Shown in pieces: positions 15,762 through 23,775 of a stretch of 45,590 nucleotides of DNA (position 1 is the stretch's first letter; the number at the start of each line of letters is the position of its first letter). The position numbers were made by a program, and so were the translations under genes. The notes beneath the pieces are model-generated. The model ran no database searches. It saw only the letters and a list, made by a program, of their open reading frames with translations, and was not told where the DNA came from. The stretch is from positions 1 to 45,590 of the forward strand of contig CAYYZW010000162.1 of NCBI GenBank assembly GCA_964476375.1, given 5' to 3'. This stretch comes from SAT2750 sp964476375 (GTDB lineage: Bacteria; Planctomycetota; Planctomycetia; Pirellulales; Pirellulaceae).

Positions 15762-16769
15762 ATGACATCAATCACCACCGACACGTCCCAGGCATGCCCC
15801 TGGCAACTCCTTGCCAGCCAGGTTCTTTCCGGTGCCCCGCTTGACCGGCAGCAGGCGCTCTCGATTCTGCACTGTCCGGAGGAGCAACTACTGGACCTGC
15901 TGGCCGCGACGTTTCGTATCCGGCACAAGTATTTCGGCAAAAAGGTGCAGCTTTATTTCCTCATGAATGCCAAGAGTGGCCTCTGCCCGGAAGACTGCAC
16001 CTACTGCTCCCAGTCAAAAACTTCCACGGCGACGATCCCCAAGTACAACATCCTCAACCGCCAGAAACTGCTCGAGGGGGCTGAAATGGCTGCCCGGCAA
16101 AAAGCAGGAACTTACTGCCTGGTGATCTCGGCCCGCGGCCCCAGCGAGAAAGAAATCGAGGCCGTGGAAACGCTCGTGCCGGAAATCAAACGCCGGCATG
16201 ACCTGAAAATATGCGCCTGCCTGGGACTGCTCGATGACGAGCAGGCGGGCCGGCTGAAGGCCGCCGGGGTGGACCGGGTCAACCATAACCTCAATACCAG
16301 TCCGGATTTTTATTCCGAGATCTGCAGCACCCACAGTTACCAGGATCGCCTGGAAACGCTTGACGCGGTACGCAGGGCAGGCCTGGAGATCTGCTCCGGC
16401 GGGATCATCGGGATGGGAGAAACGGACGAGGACGTGGTGGAGATGGCCTGCGAATTGCGTGAGCAGGGTGCCGCCTCGATCCCGCTGAACTTCCTGACCC
16501 CGATCGACGGGACCCCGCTGGCCGGGCAGGATGATCTCACACCCCAGTACTGCCTGAAGGCACTGGCGATGTTCCGCTTTGTCAACCCGGACTGTGAAAT
16601 CCGCATTGCCGGGGGCCGGGAAGTTCATCTTGGCAGCCTGCAGCCGCTGGGCCTTTACGCAGCCAACTCGATTTTCGTGGGAGACTACCTGACCACCAGT
16701 GGCCAGGCCCCCGAAAAGGACGAGCAGATGATCCGGGAAATGGGATTCGAAACGGTTCTTGGCGGCTAG
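15762..16769 (+). CDS. bioB: Biotin synthase
   Basis: A radical-SAM enzyme inserting sulfur into dethiobiotin. The 335-residue product has the radical-SAM cysteines CPEDCTYC (Cys75, Cys79, Cys82) and the second-cluster ligands: Cys in TYCLVISARG, Cys in KICACLGLL, Cys in EICSGGIIGMGE, and Arg in EIRIAGGRE. HNLNTSPDFY and PLNFLTPIDGTPL are also typical. MTSITTD at 15762 was chosen; the frame continues upstream without family similarity. No other biotin gene lies nearby. It is divergent from the PSP1 gene, and its stop overlaps the stop of the next gene in CTAG. Confidence 0.96.
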   Translation: MTSITTDTSQACPWQLLASQVLSGAPLDRQQALSILHCPEEQLLDLLAATFRIRHKYFGKKVQLYFLMNAKSGLCPEDCTYCSQSKTSTATIPKYNILNRQKLLEGAEMAARQKAGTYCLVISARGPSEKEIEAVETLVPEIKRRHDLKICACLGLLDDEQAGRLKAAGVDRVNHNLNTSPDFYSEICSTHSYQDRLETLDAVRRAGLEICSGGIIGMGETDEDVVEMACELREQGAASIPLNFLTPIDGTPLAGQDDLTPQYCLKALAMFRFVNPDCEIRIAGGREVHLGSLQPLGLYAANSIFVGDYLTTSGQAPEKDEQMIREMGFETVLGG

Positions 16770-17767
16770 GGATCGAGCGTGATCCGCAGCAGCTTTCCTC
16801 CCGCCTGCTTGTTACCGCTTCCCAGCACGGTCACCAGGGCGGCCCCGCTGGAAGTAAAAGCAATCGCGGTAGGCCGCTCCAGCGGCATCACCGTGCGGGC
16901 CTTGACCGTCTGCTTCCTGCCTCGCACCGAGAGCAACTGGGAGAGGCTTCCCTGGCCCGGCTCCAGCCAGGAAAAATCGGTGGCATAGAGCATCCCGCCA
17001 GGGCCGTAGGCCAGCCCGGTGATATCGTGCAGACCTGTGGCAAAATGGGCCAGCATTTTCCCTGAACTGGGATGGTAAAAGGTCAGGCCACTGTCGCCGG
17101 CCACCTTGATTTCACCCATCTGTCCGACCACCAGGCTCCCATCGGGTGCCACGGCAAGGGCCACGGGGGCGTCGAGCCCGGTGGCCACCTTGGTGGCAAT
17201 CGCCCTTTCCAGGGGCCCTATCGTCTTCTCGGCCCCCCCGGCGATCACCGCGCGGGCAATCCAGCCCTTGGTATCATCCCCGTTACAGGTGACGTAAAGA
17301 ACGCCTCCCACCCGGGCCAGGCCATAAAAGTTCCCCTCTCCTTCAAGATCATTTAATGGCCCCAGCGTGGAACTGCTAACCATCTGGTCGGCCTTGACCG
17401 CGCCCTCCTCGGGCACCCGGTAGACGCGCAGCATGTCCTCGCCGTCCGCCTGGCCGCCGCCCCCCACCACCAGGTGGTCCTTGTCAAGAAAGGTCAGGCC
17501 GAGCGGCCCGATCGTGAATTTCGGGCCGTCCCCGTACTGTTCCACCGGGAAACCACCGATCACTTCCTCGGCCTGGCCTTCAACGACCCGCACCACGCGC
17601 CCAGCTCCTCCCTCGGCGATGAAGATCACACCGGTCTCCGGCTGCAGTGCCACCGCAACAGGATTCTTGAGACGCTCCAGAACTGTTTCCACGGCCGGTT
17701 CCGCCTGCAGCATGGAAGTGCCGGCAAGCAGCAGAAATAGCGACATCCGCCGCCTGCAAAATCCCAT
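16766..17767 (-). CDS. Exported NHL-like beta-propeller protein
   Basis: A 333-residue protein with a signal peptide (RRRMSLFLLLAGTSMLQA) and GGGGA before the ATG. The body is a series of four-stranded blades with NHL/SMP-30-like phrases: NPVAVALQPETGVIFIAEGGAGRV..., APVALAVAPDGSLVVGQMG, DITGLAYGPGGMLYATDF, RPTAIAFTSSGAALVTVL. Such propellers bind ligands or proteins in the periplasm. It lies 26 bases after leuD on the same strand and may be co-transcribed, although no link with leucine synthesis is apparent. The stop shares CTAG with the bioB stop. Confidence 0.85.
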   Translation of the reverse strand: MGFCRRRMSLFLLLAGTSMLQAEPAVETVLERLKNPVAVALQPETGVIFIAEGGAGRVVRVVEGQAEEVIGGFPVEQYGDGPKFTIGPLGLTFLDKDHLVVGGGGQADGEDMLRVYRVPEEGAVKADQMVSSSTLGPLNDLEGEGNFYGLARVGGVLYVTCNGDDTKGWIARAVIAGGAEKTIGPLERAIATKVATGLDAPVALAVAPDGSLVVGQMGEIKVAGDSGLTFYHPSSGKMLAHFATGLHDITGLAYGPGGMLYATDFSWLEPGQGSLSQLLSVRGRKQTVKARTVMPLERPTAIAFTSSGAALVTVLGSGNKQAGGKLLRITLDP

Positions 17768-17793
17768 GATGTCCCCTTCCCGCTTTTTGTCCT

Positions 17794-18381
17794 CTAGTCA
17801 CCTCGTGCCTGCTCAAAAGCGCCGATCCGATCCTCGTGCTGGAGTGTCAGGGCAATGTCATCCAGTCCCTCGAGCAGGCACTGCCTGCGAAACGAGTCGA
17901 CCGAAAAACCCCTCTCCAGACCATCGTCATCACGCACCTGGCAGGCCTCCAGGTCCACCGTCAACTGGTAATCACCGCTGGCCGCATTGGCAAAAAGCTG
18001 ATCGATGAGAGCCTCCTCCAGGACCACTGGCAGGAGACCGTTCTTGAAGCAGTTATTAAAGAAAATGTCGGCAAAGGAGGGAGCGATCACGCAGCGGATA
18101 CCATAATCGGCCAGCGCCCAGACCGCATGCTCCCGGCTTGATCCACAGCCAAAGTTATCCCGGGCAAGCAGGATCGAAGCATCCTCGCTGCCTGGCCGAT
18201 TGAGTTCAAAATCCGGATTCGCACTCCCATCCGGGAGAAAACGCCAGTCAAAGAAAAGGAACTGGCCAAACCCGCTCCTTTCAATCCGCTTGAGGAACTG
18301 CTTGGGAATCACCTGGTCGGTATCGACATGGGCGCGGTCCATGGCGACGACCAGCCCGCGATGGTGGGTAAATGCCTGCAT
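17794..18381 (-). CDS. leuD: 3-Isopropylmalate dehydratase small subunit
   Basis: With LeuC it isomerises 2- to 3-isopropylmalate in leucine synthesis. The 195-residue product starts MQAFTHHRGLV, as in the family; GAGG lies nine bases upstream. An ATG two codons earlier is too close to that site. Family motifs are VDTDQVIPKQFLKRI, GFGQFLFFDWR, LARDNFGCGSSREHAVWAL, and APSFADIFFNNCFKNGLLP. It begins 16 bases after the leuC stop in the same operon. Confidence 0.96.
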   Translation of the reverse strand: MQAFTHHRGLVVAMDRAHVDTDQVIPKQFLKRIERSGFGQFLFFDWRFLPDGSANPDFELNRPGSEDASILLARDNFGCGSSREHAVWALADYGIRCVIAPSFADIFFNNCFKNGLLPVVLEEALIDQLFANAASGDYQLTVDLEACQVRDDDGLERGFSVDSFRRQCLLEGLDDIALTLQHEDRIGAFEQARGD

Positions 18382-18397
18382 TCCCATGCCCCTCGAT

Positions 18398-19828
18398 TTA
18401 GTTGACAAATTTCCAGTGCCGCACATCAACGAAATGCCCCGAGACAGCCGCAGCTGCCGCCATCGCAGGGGAGACCAGGTGGGTGCGACCGTCCTTCCCC
18501 TGGCGCCCCTCGAAATTCCTGTTACTCGTTGAAGCACAACGTTCGCCCGGCTCGAGCTTGTCCGGGTTCATGGCAAGGCACATGCTGCAGCCCGCCTCGC
18601 GCCACTCAAAACCTGCCTCCCGAAAGACGGCGTCAAGTCCTTCTGCTTCTGCCTGCTGCTTGATCACGCCACTGCCGGGAACAACCATGGCATGGACCGA
18701 ATCATGCACCTGGTGGCCTCGCGCGACCTGGGCTGCCGCCCGCAGGTCTTCAATGCGCGAGTTGGTACAGGAACCGATAAAGACCCTGTCGATGCGAACC
18801 TCTTCAATCGGCATGCCCGGCTCCAGTCCCATGTAGGCCAGGGCCGCGGCAACACTCTTTTTCTCCTGTTCGGACTGGCTCGCCTGCGGGTCTGGAATCG
18901 TCGCCGTGACAGGGGCGACCTGGCCGGGATTTGTCCCCCAGGTCACCTGGGGAACAATCTGGTCGGCCTCGAATGTCCATTCACTGTCAAAAGCAGCTCC
19001 CTCATCGGTCGGCAACTGGCTCCATTCCTGGATGGCTGCATCCAGGTCCGCGGGGGCGAATTCCCGCCCTCGCAGGTACTCAAACGTCTTCTCATCCGGG
19101 GCGATCATCCCCGCCCTGGCTCCCGCCTCGATGGTCATATTGCAGACCGTCATTCGCTCTTCCATGCTGAGCTGACGGATCGCAGAGCCGGCAAACTCGA
19201 TCACGTGGCCGGTACCACCCGAGGTACCGATCTGGCCAATCAGGTAGAGGATCAGGTCCTTGGCCGTAACTCCCGGCCCCCGTTCCCCGTCGATCGTGAT
19301 CCGCATCGTGCGAGGCAGTTGCTGGAGCAGGGTCTGGGTTGCCAGCACGTGCTCCACTTCGCTGGTCCCGATCCCAAAGGCCAGCGCGCCGAACGCTCCA
19401 TGGGTGGCAGTATGACTGTCACCACAGACAATTGTCATCCCCGGCTGGGTGTAGCCCAGCTCGGGACCGATCACGTGGACAATCCCCTGGTGGGGACTGT
19501 CCAGGTCATAGAGCGTGATACCAAATTCCTGGCAATTACCCCGCAGCGTATCAATCTGCAGACGCGCGATCTCGTCGACAATCGGCAGGGTCCGGTCGGT
19601 GGTCGGGACATTGTGATCGGGGGTGGCAATCGTTCGTGCGGGGCGGCGAACCTGGCGCCCGGCAAGTCGCAGGCCCTCGAATGCCTGGGGGCTTGTGACC
19701 TCGTGAACCAGGTGCAGGTCGACATAGAGGATGGCCTGCTGGTCCGGCTCCTGGTGGACGAGATGCGATTGCCAGATCTTCTCGAACATGGTCCGAGGGG
19801 CGTTATCGTCACCAGCGGTGTGCATCAT
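18398..19828 (-). CDS. leuC: 3-Isopropylmalate dehydratase large subunit
   Basis: The [4Fe-4S] aconitase-family subunit of isopropylmalate isomerase. The product is 476 residues. The start MMHTAGDD... has GGGGGA upstream and leads into FEKIWQSHLV, the family's first helix. The cluster cysteines are Cys354 (IGSCTNSR) and Cys414/Cys417 (GCSMC). TPDHNVPTTD and GDSHTATHGAFGALAFGIGTSEVEH are diagnostic. The open frame runs another 100 codons upstream over the end of the epimerase gene, but that part is not protein-like. A promoter-like sequence lies just upstream. Confidence 0.96.
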   Translation of the reverse strand: MMHTAGDDNAPRTMFEKIWQSHLVHQEPDQQAILYVDLHLVHEVTSPQAFEGLRLAGRQVRRPARTIATPDHNVPTTDRTLPIVDEIARLQIDTLRGNCQEFGITLYDLDSPHQGIVHVIGPELGYTQPGMTIVCGDSHTATHGAFGALAFGIGTSEVEHVLATQTLLQQLPRTMRITIDGERGPGVTAKDLILYLIGQIGTSGGTGHVIEFAGSAIRQLSMEERMTVCNMTIEAGARAGMIAPDEKTFEYLRGREFAPADLDAAIQEWSQLPTDEGAAFDSEWTFEADQIVPQVTWGTNPGQVAPVTATIPDPQASQSEQEKKSVAAALAYMGLEPGMPIEEVRIDRVFIGSCTNSRIEDLRAAAQVARGHQVHDSVHAMVVPGSGVIKQQAEAEGLDAVFREAGFEWREAGCSMCLAMNPDKLEPGERCASTSNRNFEGRQGKDGRTHLVSPAMAAAAAVSGHFVDVRHWKFVN

Positions 19829-19876
19829 GGTTCCCCCATCCCCGCCTTCAAGGTCGTCCCAGCGGTAGAACAAGCC

Positions 19877-19905
19877 AGCATAATCGAGCCCGGGAAAAGT
19901 GGCAA
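19877..19905 (-). promoter_or_regulatory. Promoter-like sequence before leuCD
   Basis: On the minus strand TTGCCA (19900-19905) and TATGCT (19877-19882) are 17 bases apart, five and four matches to the sigma70 consensus. They lie in the 88-base gap between the epimerase stop and leuC and predict a leader of about 40 bases. No leader peptide with a run of Leu codons is visible. Confidence 0.45.
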
Positions 19906-19916
19906 CGACCCGCTCC

Positions 19917-20945
19917 TCAGTCGGCAGGGATGTCTTCCACCTGGTGATACTGGCCGTACCAGCTGACGAAGTGACGTATTCCTTCCGGCAGGGGGGTGCA
20001 GGGCAGGGGGTCGACCGCTTCGACCAGCGACGCGAGGTCGGCACTGGTTGCCGGCACATCCCCCGGCTGGATTGGCGCCATCTGCTTGATCGCGGTACGC
20101 CCCAGCGCCTTTTCCAGCAGCTCGACAAACAGGGACAGTTCTACCGGATCGGAGGTCCCCATGTTGTAGACGCGGTAAGGTGCCGAGCTGCTGGCCGGTT
20201 CAGGATCCTCCGGCTGCCAGTCCGGATTCCCCTCTGCCGGATGATCGACCAGTCGCAGGATCCCCTCGACCGCATCATCGATAAAGGTAAACCCGCGGCG
20301 CATTTTCCCCTCGTTAAAAAGCTCAATCGGACGCCCCTCGAGAATGGCACGGGTAAACAGGTAGAGTGCCATGTCGGGCCGCCCCCAGGGGCCATACACG
20401 GTAAAAAAACGTATTCCGCTGGTGGGAAGACGGAACAGGTGACTGTAGGCATGGGCCATCAGCTCGTTGGACTTCTTGGTGGCCCCGTAGAGGCTCAGGG
20501 GGTGATCGACACTGTCCCGAACGGAAAATGGCATCTTCGTGTTGGCACCATAAACACTGCTGGAAGACGCATAGACCAGGTGCCCCACCTCCTGGCGGCG
20601 GCAGGATTCAAGCAGGTTCAGAAAACCAACCACGTTACTGTCAATGTAAGCCCGTGGATTCTCCAGCGAGTGCCGCACGCCGGCCTGGGCAGCCAGGTGG
20701 ATCACCTGCTGAAAACCATGCTCCTGGAAAAGCGCCTGCAGCGGCTCTTCCTCCAGGAGGTCGAGCTTCTGAAACTGGAATCCAGGCGTGCCATCAAGCT
20801 CTGCAAGCCGATCTTTTTTCAACTGGGGATCGTAGTAATCGTTGAGGTTATCGATTCCGACAACCTCCACACCGTTCTCGAGCAATCGACGGGTGACGTG
20901 GAAACCGATAAAACCGGCTGCGCCGGTTACGAGGATGGCTGGCAT
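19917..20945 (-). CDS. NAD-dependent nucleotide-sugar epimerase (UDP-glucuronate 4-epimerase-like)
   Basis: An extended short-chain dehydrogenase/reductase of 342 residues. The Rossmann motif is GAAGFIG (8-14); the catalytic triad is Ser around 128-130 (YASSSSVYG), Tyr153 and Lys157 (SLYGATK). NTKMPFSVRDSVDHPLSLY and FTVYGPWGRPDMALYLF match the CapI/WbiG-like UDP-glucuronate 4-epimerases. The likely reaction is C4 epimerisation of a UDP-uronic acid or related sugar for surface polysaccharide. AGGGAA precedes the ATG. It is divergent from a nucleotide-sugar dehydrogenase that could make its substrate. Confidence 0.9.
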   Translation of the reverse strand: MPAILVTGAAGFIGFHVTRRLLENGVEVVGIDNLNDYYDPQLKKDRLAELDGTPGFQFQKLDLLEEEPLQALFQEHGFQQVIHLAAQAGVRHSLENPRAYIDSNVVGFLNLLESCRRQEVGHLVYASSSSVYGANTKMPFSVRDSVDHPLSLYGATKKSNELMAHAYSHLFRLPTSGIRFFTVYGPWGRPDMALYLFTRAILEGRPIELFNEGKMRRGFTFIDDAVEGILRLVDHPAEGNPDWQPEDPEPASSSAPYRVYNMGTSDPVELSLFVELLEKALGRTAIKQMAPIQPGDVPATSADLASLVEAVDPLPCTPLPEGIRHFVSWYGQYHQVEDIPAD

Positions 20946-21028
20946 CGAATTCCCTATTGAATTGGCCTGGATTGAGAGGGCTGATGACGGGACGCCAGTG
21001 TTATATTGGCATAAACAGGGGCGGCAAG

Positions 21029-21050
21029 ACAGGGACTGCATCCCTGTTTT
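21029..21050 (+). terminator. Terminator-like hairpin in the dehydrogenase leader
   Basis: ACAGGGA and TCCCTGT form a perfect 7-base-pair stem with loop CTGCA, followed by TTT and then C. It sits 60 bases before the dehydrogenase ATG and about 20 bases after a TATATT -10-like box (21002-21007). It could be an attenuator or could block antisense transcripts; no ligand-binding fold is recognisable. Confidence 0.5.
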
Positions 21051-21110
21051 CACCGCTTGATTTCGCAGATCCCCCGCCCGGCTGTGCAGCCGTCCCAGCA
21101 GGATCTTGTC

Positions 21111-22442
21111 ATGAACCATACCGCCGACACCGACACACTGCTTAAGGCGATCGATGACAAAAAGGCGCGCATCGGGGTGGTCGGACTCGGCTATGTCGGG
21201 CTTCCACTCTCCAAGACCTTCCTGGATGCGGGTTTTGAGTGCCTTGGATTTGACCTGGATGAGAAGAAAATCCAGCAACTCGAGGCCGGAAAGAGTTATA
21301 TCAAGCACATCGAAGGCAGCTGGATTGCCAGGCAGGTCGAGGCTGGTTCTTTCCAGGTCACAAGTGACATGCAGAGACTGTCCGAGGCGGACGTGATCCT
21401 GATCTGTGTCCCCACACCGCTTGCAGACAATCGCCAGCCGGATCTTTCCTTCGTCGAGGGAACGGCTCGATCGATCGCCAGCACGCTCCGTCCGGGGCAG
21501 CTCATCATCCTGGAAAGCACCACCTATCCTGGCACCACCCGGGAGATCCTCTTGCCGATCCTGGAGCAGGAAGGACTGAAAGCAGGAGACGACTTCTACC
21601 TTGCCTACAGTCCCGAGCGCGAGGATCCTGGTAACCCGAATTTTTCCACTGCCGGCATCCCCAAGGTGGTCGGTGGCATTGAACCAAACAGCCTGCGGAT
21701 GGCTGAGGCTCTTTATTCCCGCGTCGTGGTCGAGACGGTCCCTGTCTCCAGTTGTGAAATTGCCGAGGCCTGCAAGATCCTGGAAAATACTTACCGGTCG
21801 GTAAATATTGCCATGGTTAATGAGCTGAAGATGCTTTTTCAGCGAATCGACATCGACATCTGGGAAGTCATCGATGCGGCACGCACGAAACCTTTCGGGT
21901 TTGAGCCGTTTTACCCGGGGCCGGGACTCGGTGGTCACTGCATCCCGATTGACCCTTTCTACCTGAGCTGGCTGGCCAAGCGGCACCAGATGGCCACGCG
22001 CTTTATCGAACTGGCAGGGGACGTGAATTCCGGCATGCCAGCCCATGTCATAAGCCGACTGGAAGAGGCCCTGGCAGACTCGGGAAAGCAGCTTGCCGGC
22101 TCCCGTATCGGTATCCTGGGCGTGGCTTACAAGCCCAACGTGGATGATCCGCGAGAGAGCCCCGCCTTCAAGCTGATGGAACTGCTGGAAGCGGCGGGTG
22201 CGACAATCAGCTACAACGACCCCCACATTCCGGTTCTCCCATCCATGCGGAGTTTCCAGGTCCCACGACTGACCAGCGAGGAACTGACTCCCGGGTATCT
22301 CTCTTCACTCGACTGCCTGCTGATCGTGACCGATCACGATGCCTATGACTGGGAGATGGTGGCCGAGCACGCCCCACTGGTTGTCGACACCCGCAACGCG
22401 CTGGGTGGATTCCCCGGTCGGGAAAAGATCTGGAAAGCCTGA
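21111..22442 (+). CDS. UDP-sugar 6-dehydrogenase (WbpA / UDP-N-acetyl-hexosamine type)
   Basis: An NAD-dependent two-step oxidation of a UDP-sugar to the uronic acid. The 443-residue product has the N-terminal Rossmann motif GLGYVG (25-30), YSPERE (Glu169), the central NELK (Lys240), and catalytic Cys277 in GGHCIPIDP. The C-terminal domain has GVAYKPNVDDPRESPA. GGHCIPIDP and the segment PGNPNFSTAGIPKVVGG resemble UDP-GlcNAc/UDP-ManNAc dehydrogenases (WbpA, WecC) more than UDP-glucose dehydrogenase, but the substrate cannot be fixed by eye. AGGA lies seven bases before ATG at 21111. It is divergent from the epimerase, which probably acts on its product. Confidence 0.9.
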   Translation: MNHTADTDTLLKAIDDKKARIGVVGLGYVGLPLSKTFLDAGFECLGFDLDEKKIQQLEAGKSYIKHIEGSWIARQVEAGSFQVTSDMQRLSEADVILICVPTPLADNRQPDLSFVEGTARSIASTLRPGQLIILESTTYPGTTREILLPILEQEGLKAGDDFYLAYSPEREDPGNPNFSTAGIPKVVGGIEPNSLRMAEALYSRVVVETVPVSSCEIAEACKILENTYRSVNIAMVNELKMLFQRIDIDIWEVIDAARTKPFGFEPFYPGPGLGGHCIPIDPFYLSWLAKRHQMATRFIELAGDVNSGMPAHVISRLEEALADSGKQLAGSRIGILGVAYKPNVDDPRESPAFKLMELLEAAGATISYNDPHIPVLPSMRSFQVPRLTSEELTPGYLSSLDCLLIVTDHDAYDWEMVAEHAPLVVDTRNALGGFPGREKIWKA

Positions 22443-22446
22443 TGGT

Positions 22447-22992
22447 TCAGGCCGCCCGCTTTCGCGGCACACGGACATCGGCAGCCAGGTGAGCAATCTC
22501 CGCCACATCCATGGTCCGGAAACAGGAACCATCCGGCCCTGGCTCTTCGATCAGCACGGCCGAGGTTTCGTGCAACATGCGAGGTACGTAGAGCCAGCCA
22601 TGCTGGAGTGATGCCGGGTCATGGCCGGCCCGGATCACCAGAAGGTCCGTCTGCAAGAGGCGGTTGGCTGCCCGGGAAAGGGCCGTGTAAGGATCTCCCG
22701 GGACCAGCGAGAACTGTTCCATCAGCGCCCCAAAACGGCGGTGTGCCTGCTGGTAGGTCATCCCGGGCTGGCTCGTGGGACGGGCTTCAAACAGGTCAAT
22801 ACCGGCAAATGCCAGTCCCTCGCTGCCGGCGCAGGACGCAGCAAACCGGAGCATCCGCTCAACCTGGTCTCCATCGCCCAGTCCCACCTGGACCACCTGC
22901 CGTGGCCGTCGCCGGTAAATAGTACGGTACAGCGGGCGCTCGGCACGGGGTGCCCGGACATGCTGGTGGTAAAGGTACCTGAAAAAATGCAT
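22447..22992 (-). CDS. Hypothetical protein with a methyltransferase-like core
   Basis: A 181-residue protein. The ATG ending at 22992 has AAGGA seven bases upstream. The N-terminal part is basic (RYLYHQHVRAPRAERP). VVQVGLGDGDQVERML resembles motif I of a SAM-dependent methyltransferase (GxGDG) followed by a strand FAGIDLFEAR. The later part lacks the conserved catalytic motifs I would expect: it ends in a strand LLVIRAGHD and EEPGPDGSCF. It may be a degenerate methyltransferase or a different Rossmann protein. It is convergent with the sugar dehydrogenase (4 bases between stops), so it may belong to the same surface-sugar locus. Confidence 0.7.
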   Translation of the reverse strand: MHFFRYLYHQHVRAPRAERPLYRTIYRRRPRQVVQVGLGDGDQVERMLRFAASCAGSEGLAFAGIDLFEARPTSQPGMTYQQAHRRFGALMEQFSLVPGDPYTALSRAANRLLQTDLLVIRAGHDPASLQHGWLYVPRMLHETSAVLIEEPGPDGSCFRTMDVAEIAHLAADVRVPRKRAA

Positions 22993-23071
22993 GCTGGTCC
23001 TTGCGGAGAACAGGGGAGTGCCTGGCAACAGTATTTATCGGGTCAAAAGTGAGCCAACATCGAGTCGAACT

Positions 23072-23105
23072 GGTCGCCCGCGCATCCCTCCTAATCGGGG
23101 CGACC
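23072..23105. repeat. Inverted repeat between divergent genes
   Basis: GGTCGCCC (23072-23079) and GGGCGACC (23098-23105) are perfect 8-base arms around an 18-base spacer. They lie about 80 bases upstream of sodC. No T-run follows, so a terminator is unlikely; an operator or RNA hairpin is possible. Confidence 0.4.
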
Positions 23106-23184
23106 GGGAACTTGCATCCTCCCGTGGCAGCCGATAGGCTGGCAGATCCCAATCCTCTTCTTGACGTTTGATAAGGAACGATCC

Positions 23185-23757
23185 ATGCGACTTACCACAC
23201 TTTTCTTCATTACCCTTTCCACGGCCGCCGTGACCCTGTTTGCAGTGCATGCCGACGAGAAAGATGACCATGCGGAGATCGCTCCGAATGGTGCCGCCTG
23301 CCGGATCCGTGCCACCAAGGGAAACAAGGTTTTCGGAACCCTGTCTTTCAAGCAGCACGACGGCTGGGTTCATGTCACCGGTCGCGTCCGCAACCTGACC
23401 GAGGGACAACACGGATTTCATATCCACCAGTTTGGTGACACGAGATCTGCCGATGGCACATCAGCCGGTGGACACTTCAATCCTGACGGCCATGACCATG
23501 GTGGACCGGATTCGGACAAGCACCATGCTGGTGACCTGGGCAATATCACGGCCAATGCCGAGGGCGTAGCCGAGATCAACATCAAGGCCAAGGAACTCAA
23601 GGTGATCAGCATCCTCGGGCGTTCCATCGTGATCCACGCGGGTGCAGACGACCTCAAGAGCCAGCCCTCAGGCGCCGCGGGTCCCCGTGTCGGCGTGGGC
23701 GTGATCGGCATTGCCGGCCCCCCGGCCAAGAAAGCAGCAGCAAAGAAGAAAAAGTAG
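23185..23757 (+). CDS. sodC: Exported CuZn superoxide dismutase
   Basis: It converts superoxide to hydrogen peroxide and oxygen in the periplasm. The 190-residue precursor has a signal peptide (RLTTLFFITLSTAAVTLFAVHA). All metal ligands are present: His79, His81 (FHIHQFGD), His97 (GGHFNP), His105 (DHGGP), His114 and Asp117 (HHAGDLGN), His151 (IVIHAGADDL). The substrate-guiding arginine is Arg168. Two usual disulfide cysteines are absent: Gly91 (DGTSAGGHF) and Val171 (PRVGVGVIG) occupy their places. The C-terminus is a run of Lys and Ala. AAGGAA precedes the ATG at 23185. It is convergent with the protease gene. Confidence 0.95.
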   Translation: MRLTTLFFITLSTAAVTLFAVHADEKDDHAEIAPNGAACRIRATKGNKVFGTLSFKQHDGWVHVTGRVRNLTEGQHGFHIHQFGDTRSADGTSAGGHFNPDGHDHGGPDSDKHHAGDLGNITANAEGVAEINIKAKELKVISILGRSIVIHAGADDLKSQPSGAAGPRVGVGVIGIAGPPAKKAAAKKKK

Positions 23758-23775
23758 CTGCCAGCAGCCCGGCCT

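Noticed and set aside
18692..19966. 424-residue plus-strand open frame opposite leuC
   Set aside because: The opposite strand encodes unmistakable LeuC; this frame has low-quality Arg/Gly/His composition.
20946..22226. In-frame upstream extension of the epimerase by about 427 residues
   Set aside because: It is antisense to the sugar dehydrogenase, and the Rossmann motif starts right after the ATG at 20945.
23041..23105. Possible tRNA in the sodC upstream region (TCGAAC-like string)
   Set aside because: A TCGAAC string is present, but acceptor and anticodon stems cannot be formed.
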